Part shown: positions 1 through 5,692 of the stretch, piece after piece
Numbering within the stretch: the first letter of the stretch is position 1
How the letters are laid out: every line of letters starts with the position of its first letter
Assembly (NCBI GenBank): GCA_007135435.1
Contig: SLIW01000018.1
Coordinates: 1-8,524 of the forward strand
Reading direction: 5' to 3'
Source: Natronomonas sp.
GTDB taxonomy: Archaea; Halobacteriota; Halobacteria; Halobacteriales; Haloarculaceae
DNA length: 8,524 bases
Translations under genes and position numbers: made by a program
Notes under the pieces: generated by a model
The model's input: the letters and a program-made list of their open reading frames with translations, nothing else
Database searches by the model: none
Told to the model about the DNA's origin: nothing

Positions 1-1
1 C

Positions 2-19
2 TTTTTGGTCGAGATTTTT
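2..19 (+). terminator. Possible terminator T-runs of an upstream plus-strand gene
   Basis: Two T5 runs (2-6 and 15-19) lie on the plus strand at the window edge, in an otherwise very GC-rich sequence. Archaeal RNA polymerase terminates at short U-runs, so these may end a gene left of the window that converges on the minus-strand gene at 86-682. No gene is visible on that side, so this rests on composition alone. Confidence 0.3.
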
Positions 20-35
20 CAAGGGGGTTGAGGCA

Positions 36-80
36 CGCGCGACTCGTGTGTCGCGCGGGCCGAGTGCCCCCGCAGAAAAA
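36..80 (-). terminator. Possible terminator of the cmi4-like gene
   Basis: On the minus strand a T5 run (complement of 76-80) begins 5 bases after the TAA stop at 88-86. An 8-bp perfect inverted repeat (36-43 with 50-57, 6-base loop) lies a little further downstream. The T-run is the more likely archaeal termination signal. The hairpin could stabilise the 3' end or serve transcripts from both sides. Confidence 0.35.
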
Positions 81-85
81 GGTCG

Positions 86-682
86 TTAGAAGGAGACGTC
101 CGTCTCCATGCCGTCGGTGGCTTCCTCGAGCCCGTCCTCCTTGACGTCGGACGTCAGCTGGTCGGCGAGGTCGGCGTCGGCGACGAGGTCCTCGAACTCG
201 CTCCGGAAGCGATCGCTGGCGCGGCGCGCCTCGTCCTGGGCGGCGACGATGCGCCGGAAGCGGTCGACGGTCTCCTCGGAGGTGCCGAGTTCGTCGGCGA
301 TCGCGTCCGTGGAGAGCCCCGCGTCCTGCAGCTTCCGGAGGTCGTCGAGCTCGAACGGCGCCTCCAGGTCCGACTCGCGGAGGAGGTGGAGGTCCATCCG
401 CGCACGGAAGACCTCCGCCTCCGGGACGTCGAGTTCGTCCGCGATGTCCGCGTCGGAGGCCCCCCCGTAGAAGGACTCGACCACGGTCGGCAGCTCCTCG
501 TCCGTCAGCGACGTCGAGAACTCGTAGCGCTCACGCATGCGGGCGATCACCTCGCCGATCTCCTCCGAGGAGGCCCCGTCCTCCGTCAACGTGCCGCGGC
601 CGGCCTCCTGCCGCTCGGTCACCGTCTCCTCGTCGGTGACGTCGACGAAGATGTCGCGGAGCTCCTCGGTCTTGTCGTCCAT
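86..682 (-). CDS. Conditioned medium-induced protein 4-like (cmi4), acidic protein with two HTH-like segments
   Basis: This is a 198-aa acidic protein that I recognise with moderate confidence as the haloarchaeal family annotated 'conditioned medium-induced protein 4'. Its biochemical role is not established. The frame is open further upstream, but the ATG at 682-680 is chosen because a TATA box (710-717) sits about 30 bases before it and the upstream 52 codons are basic, proline-rich and non-conserved in appearance. Residues 74-101 and 121-147 each look like a helix-turn-helix: a short helix, then AxIADELxxxxxxVxRxR. Their pattern resembles sigma-region-4 or TetR-type HTHs. The N-terminus (1-70) is highly acidic and probably helical. 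The C-terminal 40 residues are acidic and end METDVSF. No membrane segment or signal peptide is visible. The gene is divergent from the biotin operon. A DNA-binding or stress-regulatory role is inference only. Confidence 0.8.
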   Translation of the reverse strand: MDDKTEELRDIFVDVTDEETVTERQEAGRGTLTEDGASSEEIGEVIARMRERYEFSTSLTDEELPTVVESFYGGASDADIADELDVPEAEVFRARMDLHLLRESDLEAPFELDDLRKLQDAGLSTDAIADELGTSEETVDRFRRIVAAQDEARRASDRFRSEFEDLVADADLADQLTSDVKEDGLEEATDGMETDVSF

Positions 683-709
683 CGTGGCTGTGACTCCAGT
701 CGCTTGAGG

Positions 710-717
710 TATATAAA
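710..717 (-). promoter_or_regulatory. TATA box for the cmi4-like gene
   Basis: On the minus strand this reads TTTATATA, a near-perfect haloarchaeal TATA box in a GC-rich setting. Its centre is about 31 bases upstream of the ATG at 682, so transcription should start within a few bases of the start codon. This gives a leaderless or very short-leader mRNA and supports the chosen start. Confidence 0.75.
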
Positions 718-832
718 CCTGTTCCAGCCGTGCGGGCCTCGCACCGGACCGTCCCAGGTCGAACCGGCACGACTTCGACACCACCATCGGGTCCGTCGGG
801 GGCTCACCCGGCGGTTCGGGTGTCGCCCATCT

Positions 833-862
833 CGTCAACCGTCACCGTCAAGTCGGTTGACG
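833..862. promoter_or_regulatory. BirA-type biotin operator upstream of bioY
   Basis: CGTCAACC (833-840) and GGTTGACG (855-862) form a perfect 8-bp inverted repeat separated by 14 bases. The known BirA operator is TTGTAAACC-N14/15-GGTTTACAA, conserved in bacteria and archaea. The ACC-N14-GGT core, the spacing and 6 of 8 half-site bases agree. The site ends 16 bases before the bioY ATG. In a near-leaderless transcript this overlaps the promoter, as expected for repression by biotin-loaded biotin-protein ligase/repressor. No good TATA box is visible beside it, so the basal promoter is probably weak or lies within the site. A birA gene is not in the window. Confidence 0.65.
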
Positions 863-877
863 GAGTTGTCTCCGCGC

Positions 878-1468
878 ATGCGCAACACGACGACCTCCGA
901 GGTCCAGCTCGTCGGCGACGAGACCACGCTGAACATCGCCCGAGCCGCCCTCTTCGCGGCGCTCGTGGGGGCGTTCGCCTACGTGTCCTTCCCCTTCCCG
1001 GGGACGCCGGTGCCGGTGACGCTCCAGGTGCTGGGGGTGTTCCTGGCCGGAATCCTCCTCGGCCCGGTCTGGGGCGGCGCGGCGCTGGTCCTGTACCTCG
1101 CCGCCGGCGCCATCGGCGCCCCGGTGTTCTCCGGGGGGACGGCCGGCGTGGCGATCCTCCTGGGCGGCGAGCCGACGTTCGGCTACCTCTGGTCGTACCC
1201 GATCGCGGCGGCGCTGATCGGGCTCGTCGTCCACGGCGGCCTGGAGGTCCGCGATCCGAGCGCTGTGGGATTGCCTCGGCTCGTCGGCGCGATGGTCGCG
1301 GGGACCGCCGTCATCTACGCCCTCGGCACGGTCGGGTTCGTGTTCGTCACGGGGGTCGGCGTGGTCGAGGCGCTGCTCGCGACCGTCGCGCCCTTCGTCG
1401 TCCCCGAGATCCTGAAGATGGCCGCCGCCGTCGCCGTCGTCCGCAGCGACGCCATCCGGGCCGGATGA
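878..1468 (+). CDS. bioY: Biotin transporter BioY (ECF S component)
   Basis: This is a 196-aa membrane protein that binds biotin in the membrane and works with an energy-coupling ATPase (BioM) and transmembrane component (BioN). Family signatures are in order: the VPVTLQ motif with PFPGTP before it (39-50), GxxxGxxxxxYLxxGxxGxPVFSGG (65-87), the GEPTFGYL segment (97-104) and a C-terminal VPEILK (175-180) matching the usual P-x-x-[IL]-K. About six hydrophobic helices cover residues 18-188, and the size is typical for BioY. The reading frame is open far upstream, but ATG 878 places the operator at 833-862 immediately before it and starts a short polar N-terminus ahead of helix 1. It is the first gene of the operon. 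Its stop overlaps the start of bioM as ATGA (1465-1468), which implies translational coupling. Confidence 0.92.
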   Translation: MRNTTTSEVQLVGDETTLNIARAALFAALVGAFAYVSFPFPGTPVPVTLQVLGVFLAGILLGPVWGGAALVLYLAAGAIGAPVFSGGTAGVAILLGGEPTFGYLWSYPIAAALIGLVVHGGLEVRDPSAVGLPRLVGAMVAGTAVIYALGTVGFVFVTGVGVVEALLATVAPFVVPEILKMAAAVAVVRSDAIRAG

Positions 1469-2163
1469 TCCGCACGGAGGGGCTCGTCCACCGCTACGGC
1501 GAGACCACCGCGGTCGACGACGTCTCGCTGACGATCGACGACGGCGAGTTCGTCGTGCTGGCCGGCGCGAACGGCTCTGGCAAGACCACGCTCGTGCGGC
1601 ACTTCAACGGCCTGCTCGAACCGGACGAGGGCGAGGTCCGGGTGGACGGCGTCCGGGTCGGCGACGACCTGCTCGCCGCCAGGACGGCGGTCGGGATGGT
1701 CTTCCAGAACCCGCGGGACTGCTTCGTCGCCGCGACGGTCGCCGCCGACGTCGCCTTCGGACCCGAGAACCTCGGGTTGCCCCGCGAGGAGATCGACAGA
1801 CGGGTCGCAACGGCCCTCGCTGCGGTCGGGATGGACGACCGTGGCGAGGACCGCGTCGACCGACTCTCCGGCGGCGAGCAGGCCCGTGTCGCGATCGCCG
1901 GGGCCCTGGCCATGGAGCCCTCTCACCTGGTCCTCGACGAACCGTTCGGGGGGCTCGACTGGCCGGCGAGGCGCCGGCTGGTGGCCCACCTCGAGTCCCT
2001 CCACCGTCGCGGGACGAGCGTGATCGTCGTCACCCACGACCTCCGGGACGTCGACCGGCTCGCCGACAGGGTCGTCGTGCTCTCGGAGGGCACCGTCGTC
2101 GCCGACGGGGCCGTCGCGTCGGTCGGCCCGGAACTCGTGCAGTACGACGTCCGACCACCATGA
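1465..2163 (+). CDS. bioM: Biotin ECF transporter ATP-binding protein BioM
   Basis: This 232-aa cytoplasmic ABC ATPase powers biotin uptake with BioN and BioY. Walker A is GANGSGKT (34-41), the Q-loop glutamine is Q81 in VFQNP, the signature is LSGGEQ (134-139), Walker B is LVLDEP (155-160) with catalytic E159, the D-loop is GGLD (162-165), and the H-loop histidine is H191 in VVTHD. All catalytic motifs are intact. The Q-loop QNP and ARVAIAGALAM after the signature are typical of EcfA/CbiO-type ATPases. Length is normal or slightly short. The start overlaps the bioY stop (ATGA). At the other end its TGA overlaps another ATG (ATGA at 2160-2163), but bioN begins only at 2334, after a 29-bp repeat array. 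The assignment to biotin rather than cobalt or another ECF substrate rests on bioY next to it. Confidence 0.92.
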   Translation: MIRTEGLVHRYGETTAVDDVSLTIDDGEFVVLAGANGSGKTTLVRHFNGLLEPDEGEVRVDGVRVGDDLLAARTAVGMVFQNPRDCFVAATVAADVAFGPENLGLPREEIDRRVATALAAVGMDDRGEDRVDRLSGGEQARVAIAGALAMEPSHLVLDEPFGGLDWPARRRLVAHLESLHRRGTSVIVVTHDLRDVDRLADRVVVLSEGTVVADGAVASVGPELVQYDVRPP

Positions 2164-2279
2164 AGACGCGTGAAGACGGACGAGGGGCAGGAGTACGTGA
2201 GAAGACGGACGAGGGCCATGACGACACGAGGGGACGGACGAGGGCCATGACGACACGAGGGGACGGACGAGGCCCATGA
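2160..2279 (+). CDS. 39-codon linker ORF overlapping bioM, first step of a stop/start relay
   Basis: The ATG of this ORF overlaps the bioM stop as ATGA (2160-2163). It runs 39 codons through the first repeat units to TGA 2277-2279, where that stop overlaps a new ATG (2276). The product would be basic and low-complexity, rich in Arg, Gly, Asp and Thr, and resembles no known fold, so a functional peptide is unlikely. Its value would be to keep ribosomes travelling from bioM towards bioN. It was read directly from the sequence; translation is not shown. Without its degenerate second start/stop site (AGGA at 2189-2192 in place of ATGA) it would be a 10-codon ORF like the later units. Confidence 0.3.
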   Translation: MKTREDGRGAGVREKTDEGHDDTRGRTRAMTTRGDGRGP

Positions 2280-2317
2280 CGAGACGAAGGGACGGACGAG
2301 GCCCATGACGGGGCGAG
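2173..2317 (+). repeat. 29-bp tandem repeat, five units, between bioM and bioN
   Basis: Five consecutive 29-bp units occupy 2173-2201, 2202-2230, 2231-2259, 2260-2288 and 2289-2317. Units 2 to 5 differ at only a few positions; the first matches the second at 23 of 29. The consensus is GGGACGGACGAGG followed by a cCATGACG block. The ATGA tetranucleotide recurs every 29 bases at 2218, 2247, 2276 and 2305. The same phase includes the ATGA at the bioM stop (2160), a degenerate AGGA (2189) and the GTGA that starts bioN (2334). The array fills nearly all of the 170-base gap between the two genes. It has no spacers and is not CRISPR. It probably arose by tandem duplication of an original bioM-bioN ATGA junction. 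Confidence 0.9.
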
Positions 2318-2337
2318 GAGCGGAACGGCCACCGTGA
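2276..2337 (+). other. Two chained 10-codon mini-ORFs ending on the bioN start
   Basis: ATG 2276 opens 10 codons that stop at TGA 2306-2308, overlapping ATG 2305 as ATGA. ATG 2305 opens another 10 codons that stop at TGA 2335-2337, overlapping the bioN GTG (2334) as GTGA. The 29-base period is 30 minus 1, exactly what is needed for each unit to carry ten codons plus a stop that overlaps the next start by the same register. GAGG lies a few bases before each internal ATG and may act as a weak Shine-Dalgarno. These mini-ORFs are unlikely to make useful peptides; the inferred role is termination-reinitiation. Confidence 0.4.
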
Positions 2338-3050
2338 CGCTGGTGTACGAGCCCGGGTCGTCGTTCGCCCACCGGCTCGATCCGCGGCCGAAGCTGGCCG
2401 TCCAGGTCACCTTCGTCGCGGCGGCGTTCGTCCACACCACGCCGGCAGGTCTCGTGGTCCTGACCGGGCTGACCCTGGGCGTGCTGGCGGCGGCGCGGAC
2501 CTCCGTCCGCCGGAGCCTCTGGGAGTACCGGATCGTGCTCCCGTTCGTCGCGGCGGCGCCGCTCCTGCAGGGGTTCACGCTCGGGGCGCCGTGGTTCGTC
2601 ATCGAGGAGGCGGTCGGCCCGGCGCTCGCGGGCTATCGGGTGCTGCTCGTCCTGCTCGTCACGGCCGCTTACGTGCGGACGACGTCGGTCCGGGAATCGC
2701 GTGCCGCCCTCCAGCGGCTGGTCCCCGGCCGCACCGGGCAGTTCCTCGGGATGGGTGCGTCGTTCGTCTTCCGGTTCCTGCCGGTCCTCCAGGCAGACCT
2801 CGGTCGCATCCGCGACGCCCACCGGAGCCGGCTCGGGACCGAACGGCCGGTCCGCGAGCGGATCGCGCTGCTGGCGATCGCCGGGTTCAACCGCGCCTTC
2901 GACCGAGCGGACAGTCTCGCCCTGGCGCTACGGGCGCGGTGTTTCGCCTGGAACCCGACCCTCCCCGAGCTCCGGTACACCCGGTGGGACGTCCCCGCCT
3001 ACGCGTTCGCACTCGGGCTCGCGGTGGCGGCCGTGTATCCATATCTGTAG
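2334..3050 (+). CDS. bioN: Biotin ECF transporter transmembrane protein BioN (EcfT family)
   Basis: This 238-aa integral membrane T component couples BioM ATP hydrolysis to BioY. The N-terminus MTLVYEPGSSFAHRLDPRPKL has the EcfT pattern Y-x-P-G-x-S-x-x-H-R-L-D-P-R-x-K. Hydrophobic helices lie at about 22-53, 66-82, 97-116 and 220-238. The cytoplasmic coupling region carries the two Arg motifs of the family: AHRSR (162-166) and LRARC (199-203). The usual second motif is A-R-G, and here the glycine is cysteine (C203). GTG at 2334 is the start: the frame is closed by TGA at 2277 and holds no ATG in between, and this codon preserves the conserved N-terminus. A second in-frame GTG at 2343 is possible but would cut the motif. 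It is the last gene of bioYMN. Confidence 0.9.
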   Translation: MTLVYEPGSSFAHRLDPRPKLAVQVTFVAAAFVHTTPAGLVVLTGLTLGVLAAARTSVRRSLWEYRIVLPFVAAAPLLQGFTLGAPWFVIEEAVGPALAGYRVLLVLLVTAAYVRTTSVRESRAALQRLVPGRTGQFLGMGASFVFRFLPVLQADLGRIRDAHRSRLGTERPVRERIALLAIAGFNRAFDRADSLALALRARCFAWNPTLPELRYTRWDVPAYAFALGLAVAAVYPYL

Positions 3051-3086
3051 AACGGGAGGATGGGATCACCTGGCTGAACAGGGACG

Positions 3087-3199
3087 GTGTAGCCGACTCC
3101 TACACGGGGTGGCCAGACCGTCTCGCCGAAAGTGGGGAAAACGCGACGGCGGGTCTGGCCATCGGCGCGGTGTAAACGAACAACTATGTGATGATTTTT
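3087..3199 (+). terminator. Double hairpin plus T5 run after bioN
   Basis: The 218-base gap after bioN holds GTGTAG/CTACAC (3087-3092 with 3100-3105, 7-base loop). Five bases later comes a perfect 10-bp inverted repeat TGGCCAGACC/GGTCTGGCCA (3110-3119 with 3152-3161). Its interior can pair further (CGCCG with CGGCG next to the inner end of the right arm). A T5 run at 3195-3199 in a locally AT-richer stretch could be the actual termination site of the biotin operon. The structure is more elaborate than needed for an archaeal terminator, so a small RNA or a remnant element is an alternative. Confidence 0.4.
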
Positions 3200-3236
3200 G
3201 CCAGCCCGCGACGCACTCGATGGGTGCTGTGACAAA

Positions 3237-3244
3237 ACTTAAGC
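3237..3244 (+). promoter_or_regulatory. Likely promoter of the CCG iron-sulfur oxidoreductase gene
   Basis: ACTTAAGC, preceded by an A-rich ACAAA that fits a BRE, is centred about 28 bases before ATG 3269. This spacing predicts transcription starting at or next to the ATG, a leaderless mRNA as is usual in haloarchaea. It stands out against the surrounding GC-rich DNA. Confidence 0.55.
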
Positions 3245-3268
3245 GGGACCGCGCCGCGGGATACGCGT

Positions 3269-5518
3269 ATGCTGTCGCTTCCGCTCCAGGCGGGGAGTGA
3301 GGTCACCCGCGAGACCTTCTGGCTCATCGGGCCCGTCCAGAAGGTGGTCTTCTACTTCCTGGCGACGCTGACGATCCTGGTGTTCGCCATCGGGACCTAC
3401 CAGCGGTTCGCCCGCTACGCGGCGGGCCAGCCGGACTGGTTCGAGCGGCTCGACGACCTGCCGGGGCGGGTCGTCTCCGCGGCGCGGATCGTCGGCTCCA
3501 ACGAGAAGCAGTTCAACCGCGACCTCGTCGGCGGGCTGATGCACGCGTTCATCATGTGGGGGTTCCTCACGCTGCTCATCGCGACGACCATCCTCTTCGT
3601 TGACATGGACTTCTACCGGATCGTGGCCGGCGAGTCGTTCTGGGTCGGCGACTTCTACCTCTCCTACCAGTTCGTGACCGACGCGCTGGGGCTGCTGTTC
3701 GTCGTCGCGCTGGGCGTCGCGCTGTGGCGCCGCTACGTGGTCCGGAGCGACCGCCTCTGGGGCAAGCACACGAACTGGGAGGACGCCTTCCTCGTGTGGT
3801 CGCTGTTCCTCCTCGGGATCGGGGGGTTCCTCCTCGAGGGGCTGCGCATCGTCGGGACCGCCGAGGGATCGCTCACGGCGGTCGAGCCGGTCAGCTTCGT
3901 CGGGACCGCGACCGCCCTCGGCCTCGCCGGCGTCGGCATGGACGCCGGGATGGCCCAGGCCGTCTACCCGCTGGCGTGGTGGTCCCACGCCCTGCTCGCG
4001 TTCCTCTTCATCGCGGCGGTCCCCTACGCCAAGCCGTTCCACATGATCTCGTCGTTCGCGAACGTGGTCACCCGCGACGAGAAGGCCGGGGCGCGGCTGC
4101 CCGGGGTCCCGGCGGACCTGGACGCGACGAACGCCGAGTCCATCGACGACTTCACCTGGAAGGAGCTGCTCGACCAGGACGCCTGCACGAAGTGCGGCCG
4201 GTGTTCGGCGGTCTGTCCCGCGAAGGCGTCGGGTCGGCCGCTGGACCCCCGTGACGTCATCCTCGACCTGAAGGCCTACCGGGAGGGCATCGACCGCGAC
4301 GGGATCGGTGGCTACGGGGCCGCGACGGAGGCGGACGCCTACGACGAGTCGACGGAGATCATCGCCGCCGGCAGCGACTCCGTCATCGACGCCGAGACCA
4401 TGGAGTCGTGCATGGCCTGCATGGCGTGCATGGACGCCTGCCCCGTCGAGATCGAGCACCTCAACAGCTTCACCCGGCTGAACCGCCAGCTCGTCGACCA
4501 GGGCGACGTCCGCCCCACGATCCAGGACATGCTCCAGAACGTCATGATGAAGGGCAACACCTTCGGGGACCCGCCGGACAAGCGCGGCGCCTGGACCGAC
4601 GACCTCGACTTCGAGGTGGCCGACGCCCGCGAGGAGGCCGTCGAGTACCTCTGGTACGTCGGCGACTACCCCAGCTACGACGACCGGAACAAGCAGGTCG
4701 CCCGGTCGCTCGCGCGGATCTTCGCACACGCCGACGTCTCGGTCGGCATCCTCTACGAGGACGAGATCTACGACGGCAACGACGTCAGGCGGATCGGCGA
4801 GGAGTTCCTCTTCGTGGAGCAGGCGGGGACGCTCGTCGACACCTTCGAGGCGTGCGACTACGAGACGATCGTCTGTACCGACCCCCACTCGTACAACACC
4901 TTCCTGAACGAGTACCCCGAGGTCGACTTCGAGGAGTTCGCCGACGACCCGATGATGGAGTTCGCCATCGAGGGCTACTGGAATCGCGACGGCGAGGTCG
5001 ACGTCTACCACTGGACCCAGGCGATCGAGGAACTCGTCGCGACCGGCGCCCTCCCCCTCGAGGGGACCGAGCTCGACTACACGGTGACCTACCACGATCC
5101 CTGCCACCTCGGGCGGTTCAACGACGAGTACGAGGCGCCGCGAGAGCTCGTCCGGGCGACCGGCTGCGAGCTCGTCGAGATGCCGCGCAACCGGGCCAAC
5201 AGCTTCTGCTGTGGCGGCGGGGGCGGGGGCCTCTGGATGGACATCGAGGAGGAGACGAAGCCGAGCGAGGAGCGCCTCCGGGAGGCCCTCGAGGACACCG
5301 ACGCCGGCGCGGCGGTCGAGAAGTTCGTCGTCGCCTGTCCGATGTGCATGACGATGTACGAGGACGGCCGCAAGACCGGCGGCTTCGAGGAGGCCATCGA
5401 GATCGTCGACGTCGCGGAGCTGCTCGTCGAGGCCCTGGAGGCCGATGGGGCCACGATCCCGGCGTCGACGGACGCCGACGCCGGCGTCGACGCCGATGCA
5501 ACCCCCGCGGACGACTGA
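3269..5518 (+). CDS. Membrane-bound heterodisulfide reductase-related Fe-S oxidoreductase (ETF:menaquinone oxidoreductase-like)
   Basis: This 749-aa protein has a NarI-like membrane domain (about 15-262, five or six helices, candidate haem-b histidines H92, H240 and H258). Next is a ferredoxin-like domain with C306-x2-C309-x2-C312-x3-C316P and C381-x2-C384-x2-C387-x3-C391P, and then two CCG modules. The second module is complete: C612 in DPCHLG, C647-C648-G and C690-x2-C693. The first module (about 462-550) keeps the fold signature SYDDRNKQVARSLARIF and RRxGEEFLF but has lost its cysteines (D466, D538 and S541 at the expected positions). This order matches membrane-bound ETF:(methyl)menaquinone oxidoreductases, which pass electrons from beta-oxidation flavoproteins to menaquinone. 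Haloarchaeal copies are often annotated HdrD-like. No etfAB is in the window, so the electron donor is inferred. A low-complexity acidic tail ends the protein. It is monocistronic by its own promoter. Confidence 0.85.
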   Translation: MLSLPLQAGSEVTRETFWLIGPVQKVVFYFLATLTILVFAIGTYQRFARYAAGQPDWFERLDDLPGRVVSAARIVGSNEKQFNRDLVGGLMHAFIMWGFLTLLIATTILFVDMDFYRIVAGESFWVGDFYLSYQFVTDALGLLFVVALGVALWRRYVVRSDRLWGKHTNWEDAFLVWSLFLLGIGGFLLEGLRIVGTAEGSLTAVEPVSFVGTATALGLAGVGMDAGMAQAVYPLAWWSHALLAFLFIAAVPYAKPFHMISSFANVVTRDEKAGARLPGVPADLDATNAESIDDFTWKELLDQDACTKCGRCSAVCPAKASGRPLDPRDVILDLKAYREGIDRDGIGGYGAATEADAYDESTEIIAAGSDSVIDAETMESCMACMACMDACPVEIEHLNSFTRLNRQLVDQGDVRPTIQDMLQNVMMKGNTFGDPPDKRGAWTDDLDFEVADAREEAVEYLWYVGDYPSYDDRNKQVARSLARIFAHADVSVGILYEDEIYDGNDVRRIGEEFLFVEQAGTLVDTFEACDYETIVCTDPHSYNTFLNEYPEVDFEEFADDPMMEFAIEGYWNRDGEVDVYHWTQAIEELVATGALPLEGTELDYTVTYHDPCHLGRFNDEYEAPRELVRATGCELVEMPRNRANSFCCGGGGGGLWMDIEEETKPSEERLREALEDTDAGAAVEKFVVACPMCMTMYEDGRKTGGFEEAIEIVDVAELLVEALEADGATIPASTDADAGVDADATPADD

Positions 5519-5522
5519 TCGG

Positions 5523-5552
5523 GCCGACGACTCGGTGACCGGTTCCGTCGGC
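5523..5552 (+). terminator. Hairpin just after the Fe-S oxidoreductase stop
   Basis: GCCGACG (5523-5529) and CGTCGGC (5546-5552) form a 7-bp stem with a 16-base loop, starting 5 bases after the stop codon. There is no T-run next to it, so termination is doubtful; it could stabilise the 3' end. The rest of the 174-base gap to the next ATG holds only the promoter described below. Confidence 0.25.
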
Positions 5553-5657
5553 GACGGGCCACTGCCTGCTTGCCGAATCCGTCGTCGATGGGGCGACGAA
5601 TCCGCAGCCACCTACCGCGGCTGGCGAAAATACCGGTACGCCCGTGACACGAGTCAG

Positions 5658-5670
5658 GAAAACTCATTAC
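5658..5670 (+). promoter_or_regulatory. Likely promoter of the GGR-family gene
   Basis: GGAAAA followed by CTCATTAC forms a BRE/TATA-like AT-rich block centred about 26 bases before ATG 5693, consistent with a leaderless transcript. The TATA match is imperfect. It implies that this gene can be transcribed separately from the upstream Fe-S oxidoreductase. Confidence 0.45.
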
Positions 5671-5692
5671 CACGTATCTTGACCATCCTTCC

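Noticed and set aside
386..877. Upstream extension of the bioY reading frame
   Set aside because: It would overlap the cmi4-like gene and run through the operator. Its codons give an arginine-rich non-membrane segment, and BioY length is normal from ATG 878.
2173..2317. 29-bp repeats as a CRISPR array
   Set aside because: Units abut with no unique spacers and are not palindromic. They sit in phase with gene stop/start codons, and no cas adaptation genes are nearby.
2999..3235. 78-codon minus-strand frame across the bioN end and the following gap
   Set aside because: It has no recognisable domain or promoter, it overlaps the conserved C-terminus of bioN, and it runs through the hairpin-forming segment.
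3239..5611. 790-codon open frame on the minus strand opposite the Fe-S oxidoreductase
   Set aside because: The plus-strand frame has clear Fe-S and CCG motifs and a promoter. The antisense frame is valine-, arginine- and aspartate-rich with no domain, a usual by-product of GC-rich codon use in haloarchaea.
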